From positions 1-32,395 of the forward strand of contig CANEZL010000051.1 in the NCBI GenBank assembly GCA_947444195.1: DNA of 32,395 nt, written 5' to 3'. The position numbers were made by a program, and so were the translations under genes. Positions 8,346-15,903 of this stretch are shown here, piece after piece (position 1 is the stretch's first letter; the number at the start of each line of letters is the position of its first letter). Below the pieces are notes generated by a model, which was not told the origin of the DNA, searched no databases, and worked only from the letters and a program-made list of their open reading frames with translations. The DNA is from Methylobacteriaceae bacterium. Lineage in GTDB: Bacteria; Pseudomonadota; Alphaproteobacteria; Rhizobiales; Beijerinckiaceae.

Positions 8346-8966
8346 ATGCCGATCGGATCCCGCCGAAGCCTCGCGGCGGCGCTTGCCGCCCTCGTCCTCG
8401 GCTACCCCGACACGGGGGCGGCCCAGTCCGCCGGAAGCTGGACGGACCCGCCCGCGCGCACCGCGCCGGCTCAGCCTGAGCCTCCGCGCGCCGAGAAGCC
8501 CGCCCGCGCCGAGAAGCCCGCCCGTGCGGAGCCGCCCGCGGCGCGTGAATCGGCCCGGCCAGCGCCGCCGCGCAAGGCCGTGGCCCGGGCGCAGCCGAAG
8601 CCGGCCCGGCAGGCCCGCGCCGAGCCGCCGCCGGTCCGCGTCGAGCGCCCCCGGCGCGAGGCGGTTCGCAAGCCCGTGGTGCAGCGCCGGATCGCGGTGC
8701 GGCCCGCGCCCCGCCCGGTCGTCCGGGCGGAGCGCCTCGCGGCGACGCCGCGGCCGGACCCGCGGCAGACGCGCTTCTACGCCGAGCCCGCGCCCCGCTC
8801 GATGCCGGTCGGCGTCGTCACCACCCCCGTGGATCCGCGGCTGGAGCGCCTGCGCAGCGCCGAGGCGGCGGGCTACCTCGTGGTGCGCCGCCGGACGGTG
8901 CTCTATCCCGACGGCCGCGCCATCCGGATCTACCGCCCGATGGAGGGGGACGAGGTCTTCGACTGA
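8346..8966 (+). CDS. Exported Ala/Pro/Arg-rich hypothetical protein
   Basis: Encodes 206 residues from the ATG at 8346, with GGAGG at 8334-8338. Residues 1-26 (MPIGSRRSLAAALAALVLGY through GAAQS) are a signal peptide. Residues 30-135 are a low-complexity, strongly basic segment rich in Ala, Pro and Arg, including tandem RAEKPA units. Residues 150-206 are a small ordered part with SAEAAGYLVVRRRTVLYPDG and a final acidic GDEVFD. I do not recognise the family. The layout (export signal, flexible basic Pro-rich arm, small C-terminal domain) is common in periplasmic or wall-associated proteins of this group. It follows the RND operon but is separated from it by a strong hairpin, so it is probably an independent unit. 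Confidence 0.65.
   Translation: MPIGSRRSLAAALAALVLGYPDTGAAQSAGSWTDPPARTAPAQPEPPRAEKPARAEKPARAEPPAARESARPAPPRKAVARAQPKPARQARAEPPPVRVERPRREAVRKPVVQRRIAVRPAPRPVVRAERLAATPRPDPRQTRFYAEPAPRSMPVGVVTTPVDPRLERLRSAEAAGYLVVRRRTVLYPDGRAIRIYRPMEGDEVFD
8487..8540 (+). repeat. 18-base tandem repeat inside the basic exported protein
   Basis: Two identical copies of an 18-base unit (8487-8504 and 8505-8522) are followed by a diverged third (8523-8540). Each encodes Arg-Ala-Glu-Lys-Pro-Ala or a close variant. Such in-frame repeats can vary in copy number between strains. Confidence 0.8.
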
Positions 8967-9082
8967 GGGGAGAGCCGCGTCGGGGCCCGCGGCGAGCGGG
9001 CCTGCGCGTGGATCCCCGTCAGGCCGGAGGCCCGAGTACGCGGATCCCGCGGGAGCAGTGCTCCAGCCGGCGGTCAGCTCTT

Positions 9083-9144
9083 GAGACGATGTCCCGAGGC
9101 GTGCCGCTTCAAGCCGGCAACCACCTCTCGGGACGATGCTCTAG
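9083..9144 (-). repeat. Palindromic repeat, family 1, copy B
   Basis: On the minus strand the element reads CTAGAGCATCGTCCCGAGAGG, then GTTGCCGGCTT, and closes with a CGGGACATCGTCTC-like arm. It shares its core with copies at 10975, 16993 and 18063. The TAG in its first arm is the stop codon of the GcrA-like gene (9141-9143). Confidence 0.7.
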
Positions 9145-9374
9145 CGGATGCGGCCGGGGCGCGTCGGCTCGAACACGATGCGGCGGTGGAAGGCGCACCA
9201 GCTCTTGCCGTCCTGCACGGGGGCGCCGCAGCAGATCGCCCGCTCGGTCGGCTCGCCGATGATGAACTTGCAGACGAAGGCGCCCGACTGCGCGAACGGC
9301 ACGCGCAGTTCGACCGAGGGCTCCTTGACGGTTTCGGCATCGCCGATCTGTGACATGCGGACGGGTTGATTCAT
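9141..9374 (-). CDS. Small GcrA-like zinc-knuckle protein
   Basis: Encodes 77 residues from an ATG at 9374; an ATG at 9356 is also possible and neither has a strong ribosome site. The C-terminal half carries CKFIIGEPTERAICCGAP followed by SWCAFHRRIVFEP. This is the Cys-x(n)-Cys-Cys-Gly...Cys-x2-His pattern seen at the C-terminus of alphaproteobacterial GcrA cell-cycle regulators and their short relatives (there CxWPxGdP...FCG...YCxxH). The GcrA N-terminal DNA-binding part is missing, so this is not GcrA itself. It probably binds one zinc through Cys35, Cys48/49, Cys60 and His63. Function unknown. Its stop codon lies inside a palindromic repeat. Confidence 0.65.
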   Translation of the reverse strand: MNQPVRMSQIGDAETVKEPSVELRVPFAQSGAFVCKFIIGEPTERAICCGAPVQDGKSWCAFHRRIVFEPTRPGRIR

Positions 9375-9940
9375 CGGAAGCGAGACTTGCAGCTCCTGCC
9401 GGAGCGGGCCAGAAGCCCGGCCGGAGAGTGAGGGGTTGGGGAACGGACCCGCGCTCTCGCGGAGGCCGACCCTGCCTGGAAGCGGAGACGGGCCTTGCCG
9501 GCCCGGGAGCGCGCCGGCCGACCGCGAGTCGGCGACGCTTGTCATCACACTGTTATAGCTGGCATTCCGCTGCCGGAAAACAACCTTGCCCGCCGGGCCC
9601 TGTCGTCGCAGGGGATGCCGTCCGGAGCGGCGGCCGGGGCGCGTCGCGCGGGACCTTCGCCCGGCCCCGCATGACTCGGACGAATAGTGGCGCGGGACAG
9701 TTCTCCCGTTCAACAGAGCCGCTGCAGTAGAGTTCTTCCGCTCCCGGCCGGCGGCCGGCCCGGTCGCGGCCGGGGCACAGCCATGTGCTGTGCGCAACCC
9801 CCTCGCCCGCTGAGGGCAGATGTCCGCGGTCCCGCCGCGCCTCCGGCGCGGCCCGCCGATTCGGCCCGGCCGCCTTGAGGGCACGGCGTGCAGGGTGTAG
9901 GCCCTCGCCCGTCCGGGCGTCGGGTCCGCCGGGGATAGGG
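9375..9940. other. 566-base intergenic region between divergent genes
   Basis: No gene is recognised. Long open frames on the minus strand here continue the GcrA-like frame upstream but have no family character. On the minus strand TTTTCC, 17 bases, then TATAAC (9552-9557 on the plus strand, read in reverse) could be a promoter for the GcrA-like gene, but it is weak. GC-rich inverted repeats occur near 9750-9770. A GGGGATAGGG ribosome-like run directly precedes the next gene at 9941. Confidence 0.4.
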
Positions 9941-10978
9941 ATGGCGATGCGCGTCCTCGTGACCGGCTCGGCCGGATTCATCGGCTATCACCTCTGCCGC
10001 CGGCTGCTCGCCGAGGGGCATGCCGTCACCGGGTTCGACGGGTTCTCGGACTACTACGATGTGGGCCTCAAGCGGGCCCGGCACGCGCGGCTCGCCGCGG
10101 CCCCGGCCTTCGAGCCGGTGGAGGGGCGCCTGGAGACGCCGGGGCTCCTGCGCGACCTCCTGGCCCGCACCCGGCCCGAGGTGGTGGTGCACCTCGCCGC
10201 CCAGGCCGGCGTCCGCTACAGCCTGGAGAACCCGCAGGCCTACACCGAGGCCAACCTCGTCGGCAGCTTCAACCTGCTGGAGGCGGTGCGCGCCGCGCCC
10301 GTGCGCCACCTGCTGCTCGCCTCCACCAGCTCGGCCTACGGCGGCAACACGCAGCTGCCCTTCCGCGAGACCGACCGGGCGGTCAGCCCCCTCACCTTCT
10401 ACGCGGCGACCAAGCTCGCGATGGAGGCGATGGCCCATGCCTACAGCCACCTCTACGGCATCCCGACCACGCTGTTCCGCTTCTTCACCGTCTACGGACC
10501 CTGGGGGCGGCCGGACATGGCCCTGTTCCTGTTCACGCGGAAGATCCTGGCGGGCGAGCCGATCGAGGTCTTCGCGGGCGGCGCGGCCGAGCGCGACTTC
10601 ACCTATGTCGACGACCTCGTCGAGGCGGTGCGCCGCCTCGTGGACGTGCCGCCCACCGGCCCCGGCCCGGCGGGGCCCGACGATACCCTGAGCCCGTCCG
10701 CGCCCTGTCGCCTCGTCAATATCGGCGGCGGACAGCCCGTGCGCGTCGACGCGATGATCGACGCCCTGGAGGATGCCCTCGGCGTGCGGGCGACGCGCCT
10801 GCTCAAGGACCTGCCGCCGGGGGACGTGCCCCGCACCTGCGCCAGCACCGACCTCCTGCGCCGCCTCGTCGGCACCGTGCCGGAGACGCCGCTCGCCGTC
10901 GGGATCCCCGCCTTCGTGGCGTGGTACCGGGACTATTTCGCCGCGCCCGGGGGATCCGCCCCGCACGGGCCCCGCTAG
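9941..10978 (+). CDS. NAD-dependent nucleotide-sugar epimerase (UDP-glucuronate 4-epimerase-like)
   Basis: Encodes 345 residues of an extended short-chain dehydrogenase. The Rossmann glycine motif is GSAGFIG (residues 9-15). The catalytic pair is in YAATK (Tyr154, Lys158), preceded by the LLASTSSAYGGN strand with its active-site Ser/Thr. SDYYDVGLKRARHARL after the second strand and FFTVYGPWGRPDMALFLF are typical of the UDP-glucuronate 4-epimerase (CapI/LpsL) branch, which makes UDP-galacturonate for polysaccharide or lipopolysaccharide. The exact sugar is an inference. I chose the ATG at 9941, just after a GGGGATAGGG run, because the open frame upstream lacks family sequence; the ATG at 9947 is an alternative. 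The TAG stop lies within the arm of a palindromic repeat. No glycosyltransferase neighbours are present. Confidence 0.85.
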   Translation: MAMRVLVTGSAGFIGYHLCRRLLAEGHAVTGFDGFSDYYDVGLKRARHARLAAAPAFEPVEGRLETPGLLRDLLARTRPEVVVHLAAQAGVRYSLENPQAYTEANLVGSFNLLEAVRAAPVRHLLLASTSSAYGGNTQLPFRETDRAVSPLTFYAATKLAMEAMAHAYSHLYGIPTTLFRFFTVYGPWGRPDMALFLFTRKILAGEPIEVFAGGAAERDFTYVDDLVEAVRRLVDVPPTGPGPAGPDDTLSPSAPCRLVNIGGGQPVRVDAMIDALEDALGVRATRLLKDLPPGDVPRTCASTDLLRRLVGTVPETPLAVGIPAFVAWYRDYFAAPGGSAPHGPR

Positions 10979-11030
10979 CGCATCGTCCCGAAAGGTGGTT
11001 GCCGGCTTTCGGAAAAAGACGATGCGCTAG
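10975..11030. repeat. Palindromic repeat, family 1, copy A (complete)
   Basis: The perfect 13-base outer arms CTAGCGCATCGTC (10975-10987) and GACGATGCGCTAG (11018-11030) enclose inner arms CCGAAAG and CTTTCGG. The whole can form a cruciform, or a two-tier hairpin in RNA. The TAG in the left arm is the epimerase stop codon. It is immediately followed by a family 2 repeat. Confidence 0.85.
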
Positions 11031-11040
11031 ACCACGATGC

Positions 11041-11128
11041 GAGAAGGTGGGTCCCGGTTCTCCGGGATCATCGTGCGACCGCGACAGGATCGAGCGCGCT
11101 GCCGAATCCGTGAAAGTGCAGCGTGCTC
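11041..11128 (+). repeat. Dispersed repeat, family 2, copy 1
   Basis: About 88 bases align with the reverse complement of 20948-21036. The shared core includes CCGGGATC, TGCGA, GAGCGCGCTG and the closing CAGCGTGCTC. The GAGC...GCTC ends can pair. It sits directly after a family 1 repeat, upstream of the sulfurtransferase gene. Confidence 0.7.
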
Positions 11129-11255
11129 CGGCCCGGGGCCCGGCAGGCGGCAGGGGCGCGCGAACGTCTCCCGCGCCCCGCCCCGGCCGGTCGCGCGATG
11201 CGGCCGGATGTGGTTGAGTGCGGCCCGGTTTCCCACGGCCCCAGGACCCGCACGC

Positions 11256-12104
11256 ATGGCGCCCTCGCCCCTCGTCTCCGTCGATTGGCTGCACCGGCGC
11301 CTCGATGCGCCCGACATCGTCGTCCTCGACGGGTCGTGGTACCTGCCGGCCGCGGGGCGCGATCCGGAGGCGGAGTTCCGGGCGGCCCGCATCCCCGGCG
11401 CCGTGCGCTTCGACATCGACGCGATGAGCGACGAGAATGCGGGGCTGCCGCACATGCTGCCGCGGCCGGAGATCTTCGCCTCGCGCATGCGGGCGCTCGG
11501 CATCGGCGACGGCATGCAGCCCGTGGTCTATGACGGGATGGGCCTGTTCTCGGCGCCCCGCGTCTGGTGGATGCTGCGCACCTTCGGGGTGCGCGACGCC
11601 GTGGTCCTCGACGGCGGACTGCCCGCCTGGATCGCGGCGGGCTACGCCATCGCGGACGGGGAGCCCGCCTCGCGGGAGCGCCGCCACTTCTCCGCCCGCC
11701 TCGATAACGGCGCGGTGGCCGATGCGGGCGACGTCGCCCGGGCGCTCGCCGGCGGCACCACGCAGGTCGTCGATGCCCGCTCCGCCCCGCGCTTCCGCGG
11801 CGAGGAGGTGGAGCCGCGCCCCGGCGTGCGGCCGGGCCACATGCCGGGCGCGAGGAACCTGCACTACGCCGCCCTGCAGACCGACGGGCACCTGAAGGAC
11901 CCGGACAGCCTGCGCGCCGTCTTCGCGGAAGCGGGCGTCGATCCCGACCGGCCGATCCTGACCACCTGCGGCTCCGGGGTGACGGCGGCCATCGTCGCGC
12001 TGGCGCTGGAGGTGCTCGGCCGCCCCGCCCGCGGCCTCTACGACGGATCCTGGGCGGAATGGGGCGCCGATCCGAGCCGGCCCGTCGCCACCGGATCGCC
12101 CTGA
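11256..12104 (+). CDS. sseA: 3-mercaptopyruvate sulfurtransferase (two rhodanese domains)
   Basis: Encodes 282 residues from an ATG at 11256 with AGGA nearby. The inactive N-terminal rhodanese domain (about 5-135) begins LVSVDWLHRRLDAPDIVVLDGSW and includes the HxPGA-like RIPGAVRFDID. The catalytic domain (about 150-280) has VVDARSAPRF, GHMPGARNLHY and the active loop TCGSGVTA with Cys238. The CGSGVTA loop, rather than CRKG, marks 3-mercaptopyruvate over thiosulfate as the donor. The enzyme moves sulfur from 3-mercaptopyruvate to cyanide or thiol acceptors, in cysteine breakdown and detoxification. It is a stand-alone gene, with its upstream region filled by two palindromic repeats. The open frame extends upstream through those repeats and is not coding there. 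Confidence 0.93.
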   Translation: MAPSPLVSVDWLHRRLDAPDIVVLDGSWYLPAAGRDPEAEFRAARIPGAVRFDIDAMSDENAGLPHMLPRPEIFASRMRALGIGDGMQPVVYDGMGLFSAPRVWWMLRTFGVRDAVVLDGGLPAWIAAGYAIADGEPASRERRHFSARLDNGAVADAGDVARALAGGTTQVVDARSAPRFRGEEVEPRPGVRPGHMPGARNLHYAALQTDGHLKDPDSLRAVFAEAGVDPDRPILTTCGSGVTAAIVALALEVLGRPARGLYDGSWAEWGADPSRPVATGSP

Positions 12105-12328
12105 TCCGATCTCCGCTCGATCGAGGCGGGGGTCGTATCGTTCGAGCCCGCGCGGCGCCTGAGCGAAGCCCAGATCCGCCATCCCGAAGGGATCGATCGG
12201 ATCTGGTGTGAGACGGGTCGCGGCACGCGGGCCCCGCCCGCCTCATCCGGCCGTCACAGCAGCTTCATCGAGGCGGGACATTTCTGCAACGGTCGGGCGC
12301 CGGCCCGGCCCGGGGACGCGACGCCCGG

Positions 12329-12356
12329 TTGGCTGTGTTATAGCACTTGCTATATC
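12329..12356 (+). promoter_or_regulatory. Putative promoter with a 16-base perfect palindrome
   Basis: TTGGCT (12329-12334), 16 bases, then TATATC (12351-12356) resemble -35 and -10 boxes. Between and overlapping them lies TATAGC-ACTT-GCTATA (12339-12354), a perfect inverted repeat in an otherwise GC-rich region. Overlap with the -10 suggests an operator for a repressor of the porin gene downstream. The regulator is unknown. Confidence 0.4.
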
Positions 12357-12385
12357 GGCGCCGGATCCGGGTTCTGGAGGCGGTG

Positions 12386-14518
12386 GTGCGGGGGATGGCG
12401 GGCGTGAGGCGGGAGAGTATCGGAGCGGGCTCTCTCCTGGGCCTCGGCCTGTGCCTGCTGCCGGGGCTGGCCCCGGCGGCGGATCTCGCCGCGCCGGCCC
12501 CGAGCGCCCCCGCCCCCGCCTTCGTGGACTGGTCGGGGGGCTATCTCGGCCTTCAGGGAAGCGCGGGCGCCTCCTTCGGCACCTTCGACTTCGGGCCGAC
12601 CACGGTGGGCGGCCGCGCCATCCCGACCCTGCGCACGGGCGACGCCACCGGCCGGGCCAACCGCGGGCGCTCGGCGACGACGGCGGTGGGCGGCGTGTTC
12701 GGCGGCTGGAACTGGCAGCGCGGCCCCTGGCTCTACGGCGTCGAGGCGGACGTGTCGGGCGCCAACCTGAAGCGGCCGGTGGGCTCGGACGCGGCCCTCG
12801 GCCTCGGCTACGAGGGGGTCGACCCGGTCTTCGACCCCGTCCGGGCGAAGACGGACTTCTACGGCCTCCTGCGCGGGCGGGTCGGCTACGCCTTCGAGCG
12901 GGCGCTGGTCTACGCCACCTTCGGCCTCGCCGGCGCGACGACGCGGGTGCTGGCGACCTATCCCGATCTCGCTGGCGGTCCGGCCGCCACCGCGCGGCGG
13001 GACATCGGCCAGCTCGGCTTCACCCTGGGCGCGGGCCTGCAATACGCCATCACCGACCAGATCGCGCTGGGCCTCGACTACCGCTACATCGACCTCGGCA
13101 CGAGCGGGCGCTTCGATCTCGGCGCGGTGCCGGGGCTCGGCCCCGTCTCCACCCGGGCGGGCTTCGTCTCGAACCAGATGCTCGCCCGCCTGTCGTGGTA
13201 TCCCGGCGGCCTGCGCCTGCCCCCCGAGGCCGACGCCAGCGCCCCGAACGTGCCCGATACCGGTTTCTCGGACCGGTTCTCCTTGCACGGCCAGACCACC
13301 TTCGTGAATCAGGCCGTGGCGGGCTTCCGCGCGCCCTATAGCGGCGAGCAGAGCCTCGTGCCGCGCCAGGCCCAGGCGACGACGACGGCCACCGCCTTCA
13401 TCGGCCTGAAGCTGTGGGAGGGCACCGAACTCTACTACAACCCGGAATTCAGCCAGGGCTTCGGCCTGTCGCGCACCCTGGGCATCGCCGGCTTCGTCAA
13501 CGGCGAGGCCCAGAAGGCGGGCGCGCCCTTCCCGAAGCTGCGCTCGAACCGCTACTTCGTGCGCCAGACCTTCGGGCTCGGCGGCGAGACCGAGGACGTG
13601 CCCGACGGCATCAACCAGGTCGCCACCCGCCGGGACATCGAGCGCATCACCGTGGTGGCGGGCAAGTTCGCGCTCGGCGATTTCTTCGACGGCAACGTCT
13701 ACGCCCACGATCCGCGCATCGACTTCATGAACTGGTCCCTCTGGGCGGCCACGGCCTGGGACTTCCCCGCCAACCTCCCGGGTTTCACGCAAGGCGTCTA
13801 CGTCGAGTACAACACCCGCGACTTCGCGATCCGGGCGGCCTACACGCAGGTGCCCAAGCAGCCCTCCAGCGACGTGCTCGATCCGCGGGTGTTCGAGCGC
13901 GCCGGCGCCGTGGTCGAACTGGAGACGCGCCACACCCTGCCGGTGCTGGAGCAGCCCGGCCGCGTCCGGCTCGGCGCCTTCACCAATGTCGGCAACACCG
14001 CGAACTACCGGGAGGCGGTGGCGCTGACGCAGGGGGGGGCCTTCGCCGACATCAACGACGCGGCCGCTGCCACCCGCCGGCCCCGCCGCAAGAGCGGCCT
14101 CTACGCCAATCTCGAACAGGCGGTGAGCGACGATGTGGGCATCTTCGCCCGCGCCAGCGTCAACGACGGGCGCAACGAGAGCCTGTCCTTCACCGACGTC
14201 GATGCCAGCCTCTCCGGCGGCGTCTCCATCAAGGGCGCGCGCTGGGACCGGCCCCTCGACACGATCGGCCTCGGCGCCACCATGAACGCGATCTCACGTC
14301 CCCACCGGGACTACTTCGCCAATGGCGGCCTCGGCCTGCTCATCGGCGACGGGCGCCTCTCCTACGCCCCCGAGCGCGCCTTCGAGGCGTACTACGCGCT
14401 CAGCCTCGCCAAGTTCGTCACCGTGACCCTCGACTACCAGCTCGTCTCGAACCCCGCCTACAACCGCGACCGCGGCCCGGCCCACTTCTTCGGCACCCGC
14501 CTGCACGCGGATTTCTGA
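12386..14518 (+). CDS. Outer-membrane fusion: Omp25-like beta-barrel plus OprB carbohydrate porin
   Basis: Encodes 710 residues from a GTG at 12386 that is five bases after GGAGG; the ATG at 12395 is an alternative. A signal peptide ends near residue 32 (LLPGLAPAADLAAP). Residues about 45-275 form a small surface-antigen/Omp25-type barrel: it opens VDWSGGYLGLQGSAG, has GGWNWQRGPWLYGVEADV, and closes LDYRYIDLG ... LARLSWYPGG. Residues about 298-710 are an OprB-type carbohydrate-selective porin: it starts FSLHGQTTFVNQAVAGFRAPY and ends FGTRLHADF with the terminal Phe of outer-membrane barrels. OprB proteins let sugars diffuse in. The N-terminal part resembles free-standing barrels of rhizobial relatives. 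No stop or frameshift separates the two halves, so this is one polypeptide with two barrels. It is an independent unit with its own promoter candidate and a triple hairpin downstream. Confidence 0.85.
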   Translation: MRGMAGVRRESIGAGSLLGLGLCLLPGLAPAADLAAPAPSAPAPAFVDWSGGYLGLQGSAGASFGTFDFGPTTVGGRAIPTLRTGDATGRANRGRSATTAVGGVFGGWNWQRGPWLYGVEADVSGANLKRPVGSDAALGLGYEGVDPVFDPVRAKTDFYGLLRGRVGYAFERALVYATFGLAGATTRVLATYPDLAGGPAATARRDIGQLGFTLGAGLQYAITDQIALGLDYRYIDLGTSGRFDLGAVPGLGPVSTRAGFVSNQMLARLSWYPGGLRLPPEADASAPNVPDTGFSDRFSLHGQTTFVNQAVAGFRAPYSGEQSLVPRQAQATTTATAFIGLKLWEGTELYYNPEFSQGFGLSRTLGIAGFVNGEAQKAGAPFPKLRSNRYFVRQTFGLGGETEDVPDGINQVATRRDIERITVVAGKFALGDFFDGNVYAHDPRIDFMNWSLWAATAWDFPANLPGFTQGVYVEYNTRDFAIRAAYTQVPKQPSSDVLDPRVFERAGAVVELETRHTLPVLEQPGRVRLGAFTNVGNTANYREAVALTQGGAFADINDAAAATRRPRRKSGLYANLEQAVSDDVGIFARASVNDGRNESLSFTDVDASLSGGVSIKGARWDRPLDTIGLGATMNAISRPHRDYFANGGLGLLIGDGRLSYAPERAFEAYYALSLAKFVTVTLDYQLVSNPAYNRDRGPAHFFGTRLHADF

Positions 14519-14536
14519 GGATCGCTTGGGCGTGGT

Positions 14537-14641
14537 CCCGGGGCGCGCGGCCCCGGGTTCGCAGCCCGGACCCGGCAGGGCCGGGACCGGGCCGCGATCG
14601 CAGGGCTCTGCCCTGCACCCGCCAAAGGTCTCGACCTTTGG
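14537..14641. terminator. Triple-hairpin element between convergent oprB-like gene and lipB
   Basis: Three perfect stems occur in a row: CCCGGGGC/GCCCCGGG (14537-14557), GCAGGGC/GCCCTGC (14600-14616) and CCAAAGGTC/GACCTTTGG with a two-base loop (14622-14641). They fill the gap between the stops of two convergent genes (14518 and 14651), so the element can end transcription from both sides. The ordered array also looks like a mobile repeat unit. Confidence 0.6.
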
Positions 14642-14650
14642 AATCCGGGA

Positions 14651-15373
14651 TCAACCCACCTCAGGTTCCGGCACAGTCGCGCCGAAGATCGCCTCGAAAT
14701 GCGCGCGCAGCTGCATGTCGACCTCGGGCAGGCTCACGATCCGGCCGAGATCGGCGAGGCTCGTCACCCCGTGCTCGCTGACGCCGCAGGGAATGATCCC
14801 CGAGAAATGCGTGAGGTCCGGCTCCACGTTCAGGCTGACGCCGTGGAAGCTCACCCAGCGCCGCACCCGGATGCCGATCGCCGCGATCTTGTCCTCGACG
14901 CCCGCCCCCTTCTCCGGCCGGCGCACCCAGACGCCGACCCGGTCTTCCCGCCGCTCCGCCCGCACGTTGAAGGCGTCGAGGGTCGCGATGAGCCACGCCT
15001 CCAGGCTCGCCACGTAGGCGCGCAGGTCGGTGCGGCGGCGGTTGAGATCCAGCATCACGTAGGCCACCCGCTGGCCGGGCCCGTGATAGGTGTACTGGCC
15101 GCCCCGCCCCGAGGGATGGACGGGGAAGCGGTCCGGGGCGACGAGGTCGGCCGGCCTGGCCGAGGTGCCGGCCGTGTAGAGGGGCGGGTGCTCCAGGAGC
15201 CAGACGCATTCCCGGGCGCCGCCGCGCGCGATCCCGGCCGCCCGCGCCTCCATGAAGGCCACGGCCTCCCCGTAATCCACGAGCCCCTCGCTGACGCGCC
15301 ACGCCACCGGCGGGGCATCGGGACCGGGCAGGAAGGTCTCTGGCGCCGTCGCCAGGCGTGAGGCGTTTACCAA
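14651..15373 (-). CDS. lipB: Octanoyltransferase LipB
   Basis: Encodes 240 residues of lipoyl(octanoyl)-ACP:protein N-octanoyltransferase, which moves octanoate from acyl carrier protein to lipoyl domains as the first step of lipoate synthesis. Family landmarks are LEHPPLYTAGTSA (61-73), the signature RGGQYTYHGPGQ (90-101), DKIAAIGIRVRRWVSFHG with the catalytic Lys162, and SGIIPCGVSEHGVTSL with the nucleophile Cys196. The open frame extends to 15802 but overlaps the fliN-like gene there. The family N-terminus (ATAPETF...PPVAWRVS) is reached from a TTG codon at 15371-15373 encoding LVNASRL. With no ATG or GTG nearby in frame, a TTG start is likely. The gene is divergent from the fliN-like gene. 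Confidence 0.9.
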   Translation of the reverse strand: MVNASRLATAPETFLPGPDAPPVAWRVSEGLVDYGEAVAFMEARAAGIARGGARECVWLLEHPPLYTAGTSARPADLVAPDRFPVHPSGRGGQYTYHGPGQRVAYVMLDLNRRRTDLRAYVASLEAWLIATLDAFNVRAERREDRVGVWVRRPEKGAGVEDKIAAIGIRVRRWVSFHGVSLNVEPDLTHFSGIIPCGVSEHGVTSLADLGRIVSLPEVDMQLRAHFEAIFGATVPEPEVG

Positions 15374-15464
15374 GGGTTCACCATAATGGGCCGAGATCGC
15401 TCCCTGAGCACCGGCCGGCGCGCGAGGCAAGCACGATCGGGGTGCGCGAGCGAGAGCGTGGCGC

Positions 15465-15770
15465 GTGGCGGTTCTGGACAATCTGCAGGTCGATGTCGCC
15501 GTGGTGCTCGGGCGCTGCCGCATGCCCCTGCACATGCTGCTGCGCATGGGCCGCGGCGCGGTGATCGAGCTGGAGGCCAGCGAGAGCGACATGGTCGAGA
15601 TCCTGGCCAACGACCACCCGATCGCCCGCGGCCAGATCGTGGTGACGGGCAACCGCATCTCGGTGGAGGTGACGGAACTGATCCGCAAGGCGGAGACCCT
15701 GCGCGGGCCGGGCGTCAGCATCGGCGAGGGCGCGATGCCGATCTTCGAGGACACCGCCGCCCTCCCCTGA
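15465..15770 (+). CDS. FliN/SpoA-domain flagellar motor switch protein
   Basis: Encodes 101 residues from a GTG at 15465 with GAGAG upstream. Nearly the whole protein is one SpoA (FliM/FliN C-terminal) domain: LQVDVAVVLGRCRMPLHMLLRMGRGAVIELEA, then VEILANDHPIARGQIVVTGNRISVEVTELI. The V-x-L-G-x...L-x-x-G-x-v-i-x-L and V-x-v-x-g-x-x-i-x-v patterns are those of FliN. In the flagellar C-ring FliN works with FliM and FliG in torque and direction switching. A short SpoA protein could also serve a type III secretion C-ring. It is unusual that no other flagellar or secretion gene is near: it sits between lipB and a tRNA. Confidence 0.85.
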   Translation: MAVLDNLQVDVAVVLGRCRMPLHMLLRMGRGAVIELEASESDMVEILANDHPIARGQIVVTGNRISVEVTELIRKAETLRGPGVSIGEGAMPIFEDTAALP

Positions 15771-15810
15771 AGGCCGGGACGCCGACGCGAGAAAGTCGGC
15801 ACGAAGGCGC

Positions 15811-15838
15811 TTGTGGCCGCCGAAGCGATCTGTTATCC
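15811..15838 (+). promoter_or_regulatory. Possible promoter of tRNA-Leu
   Basis: TTGTGG (15811-15816), 16 bases, then TTATCC (15833-15838) are moderate -35/-10 matches about 65 bases before the tRNA. Confidence 0.35.
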
Positions 15839-15903
15839 GCTGCGCCACTCACCGCACACGGCGCAGCCGGCGGTGACGGCGGCGCCCGATACCGGGTACC
15901 GAT

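Noticed and set aside
3578..8479. A 1633-residue open frame on the plus strand across the RND genes
   Set aside because: Same cause: it is an out-of-frame reading of the adaptor and pump, rich in Arg and Pro, with no family features.
9375..9940. Open frames of 126-142 residues between the GcrA-like gene and the epimerase
   Set aside because: They overlap each other on both strands, are dominated by Arg, Pro and Gly, and lack ribosome sites and family features.
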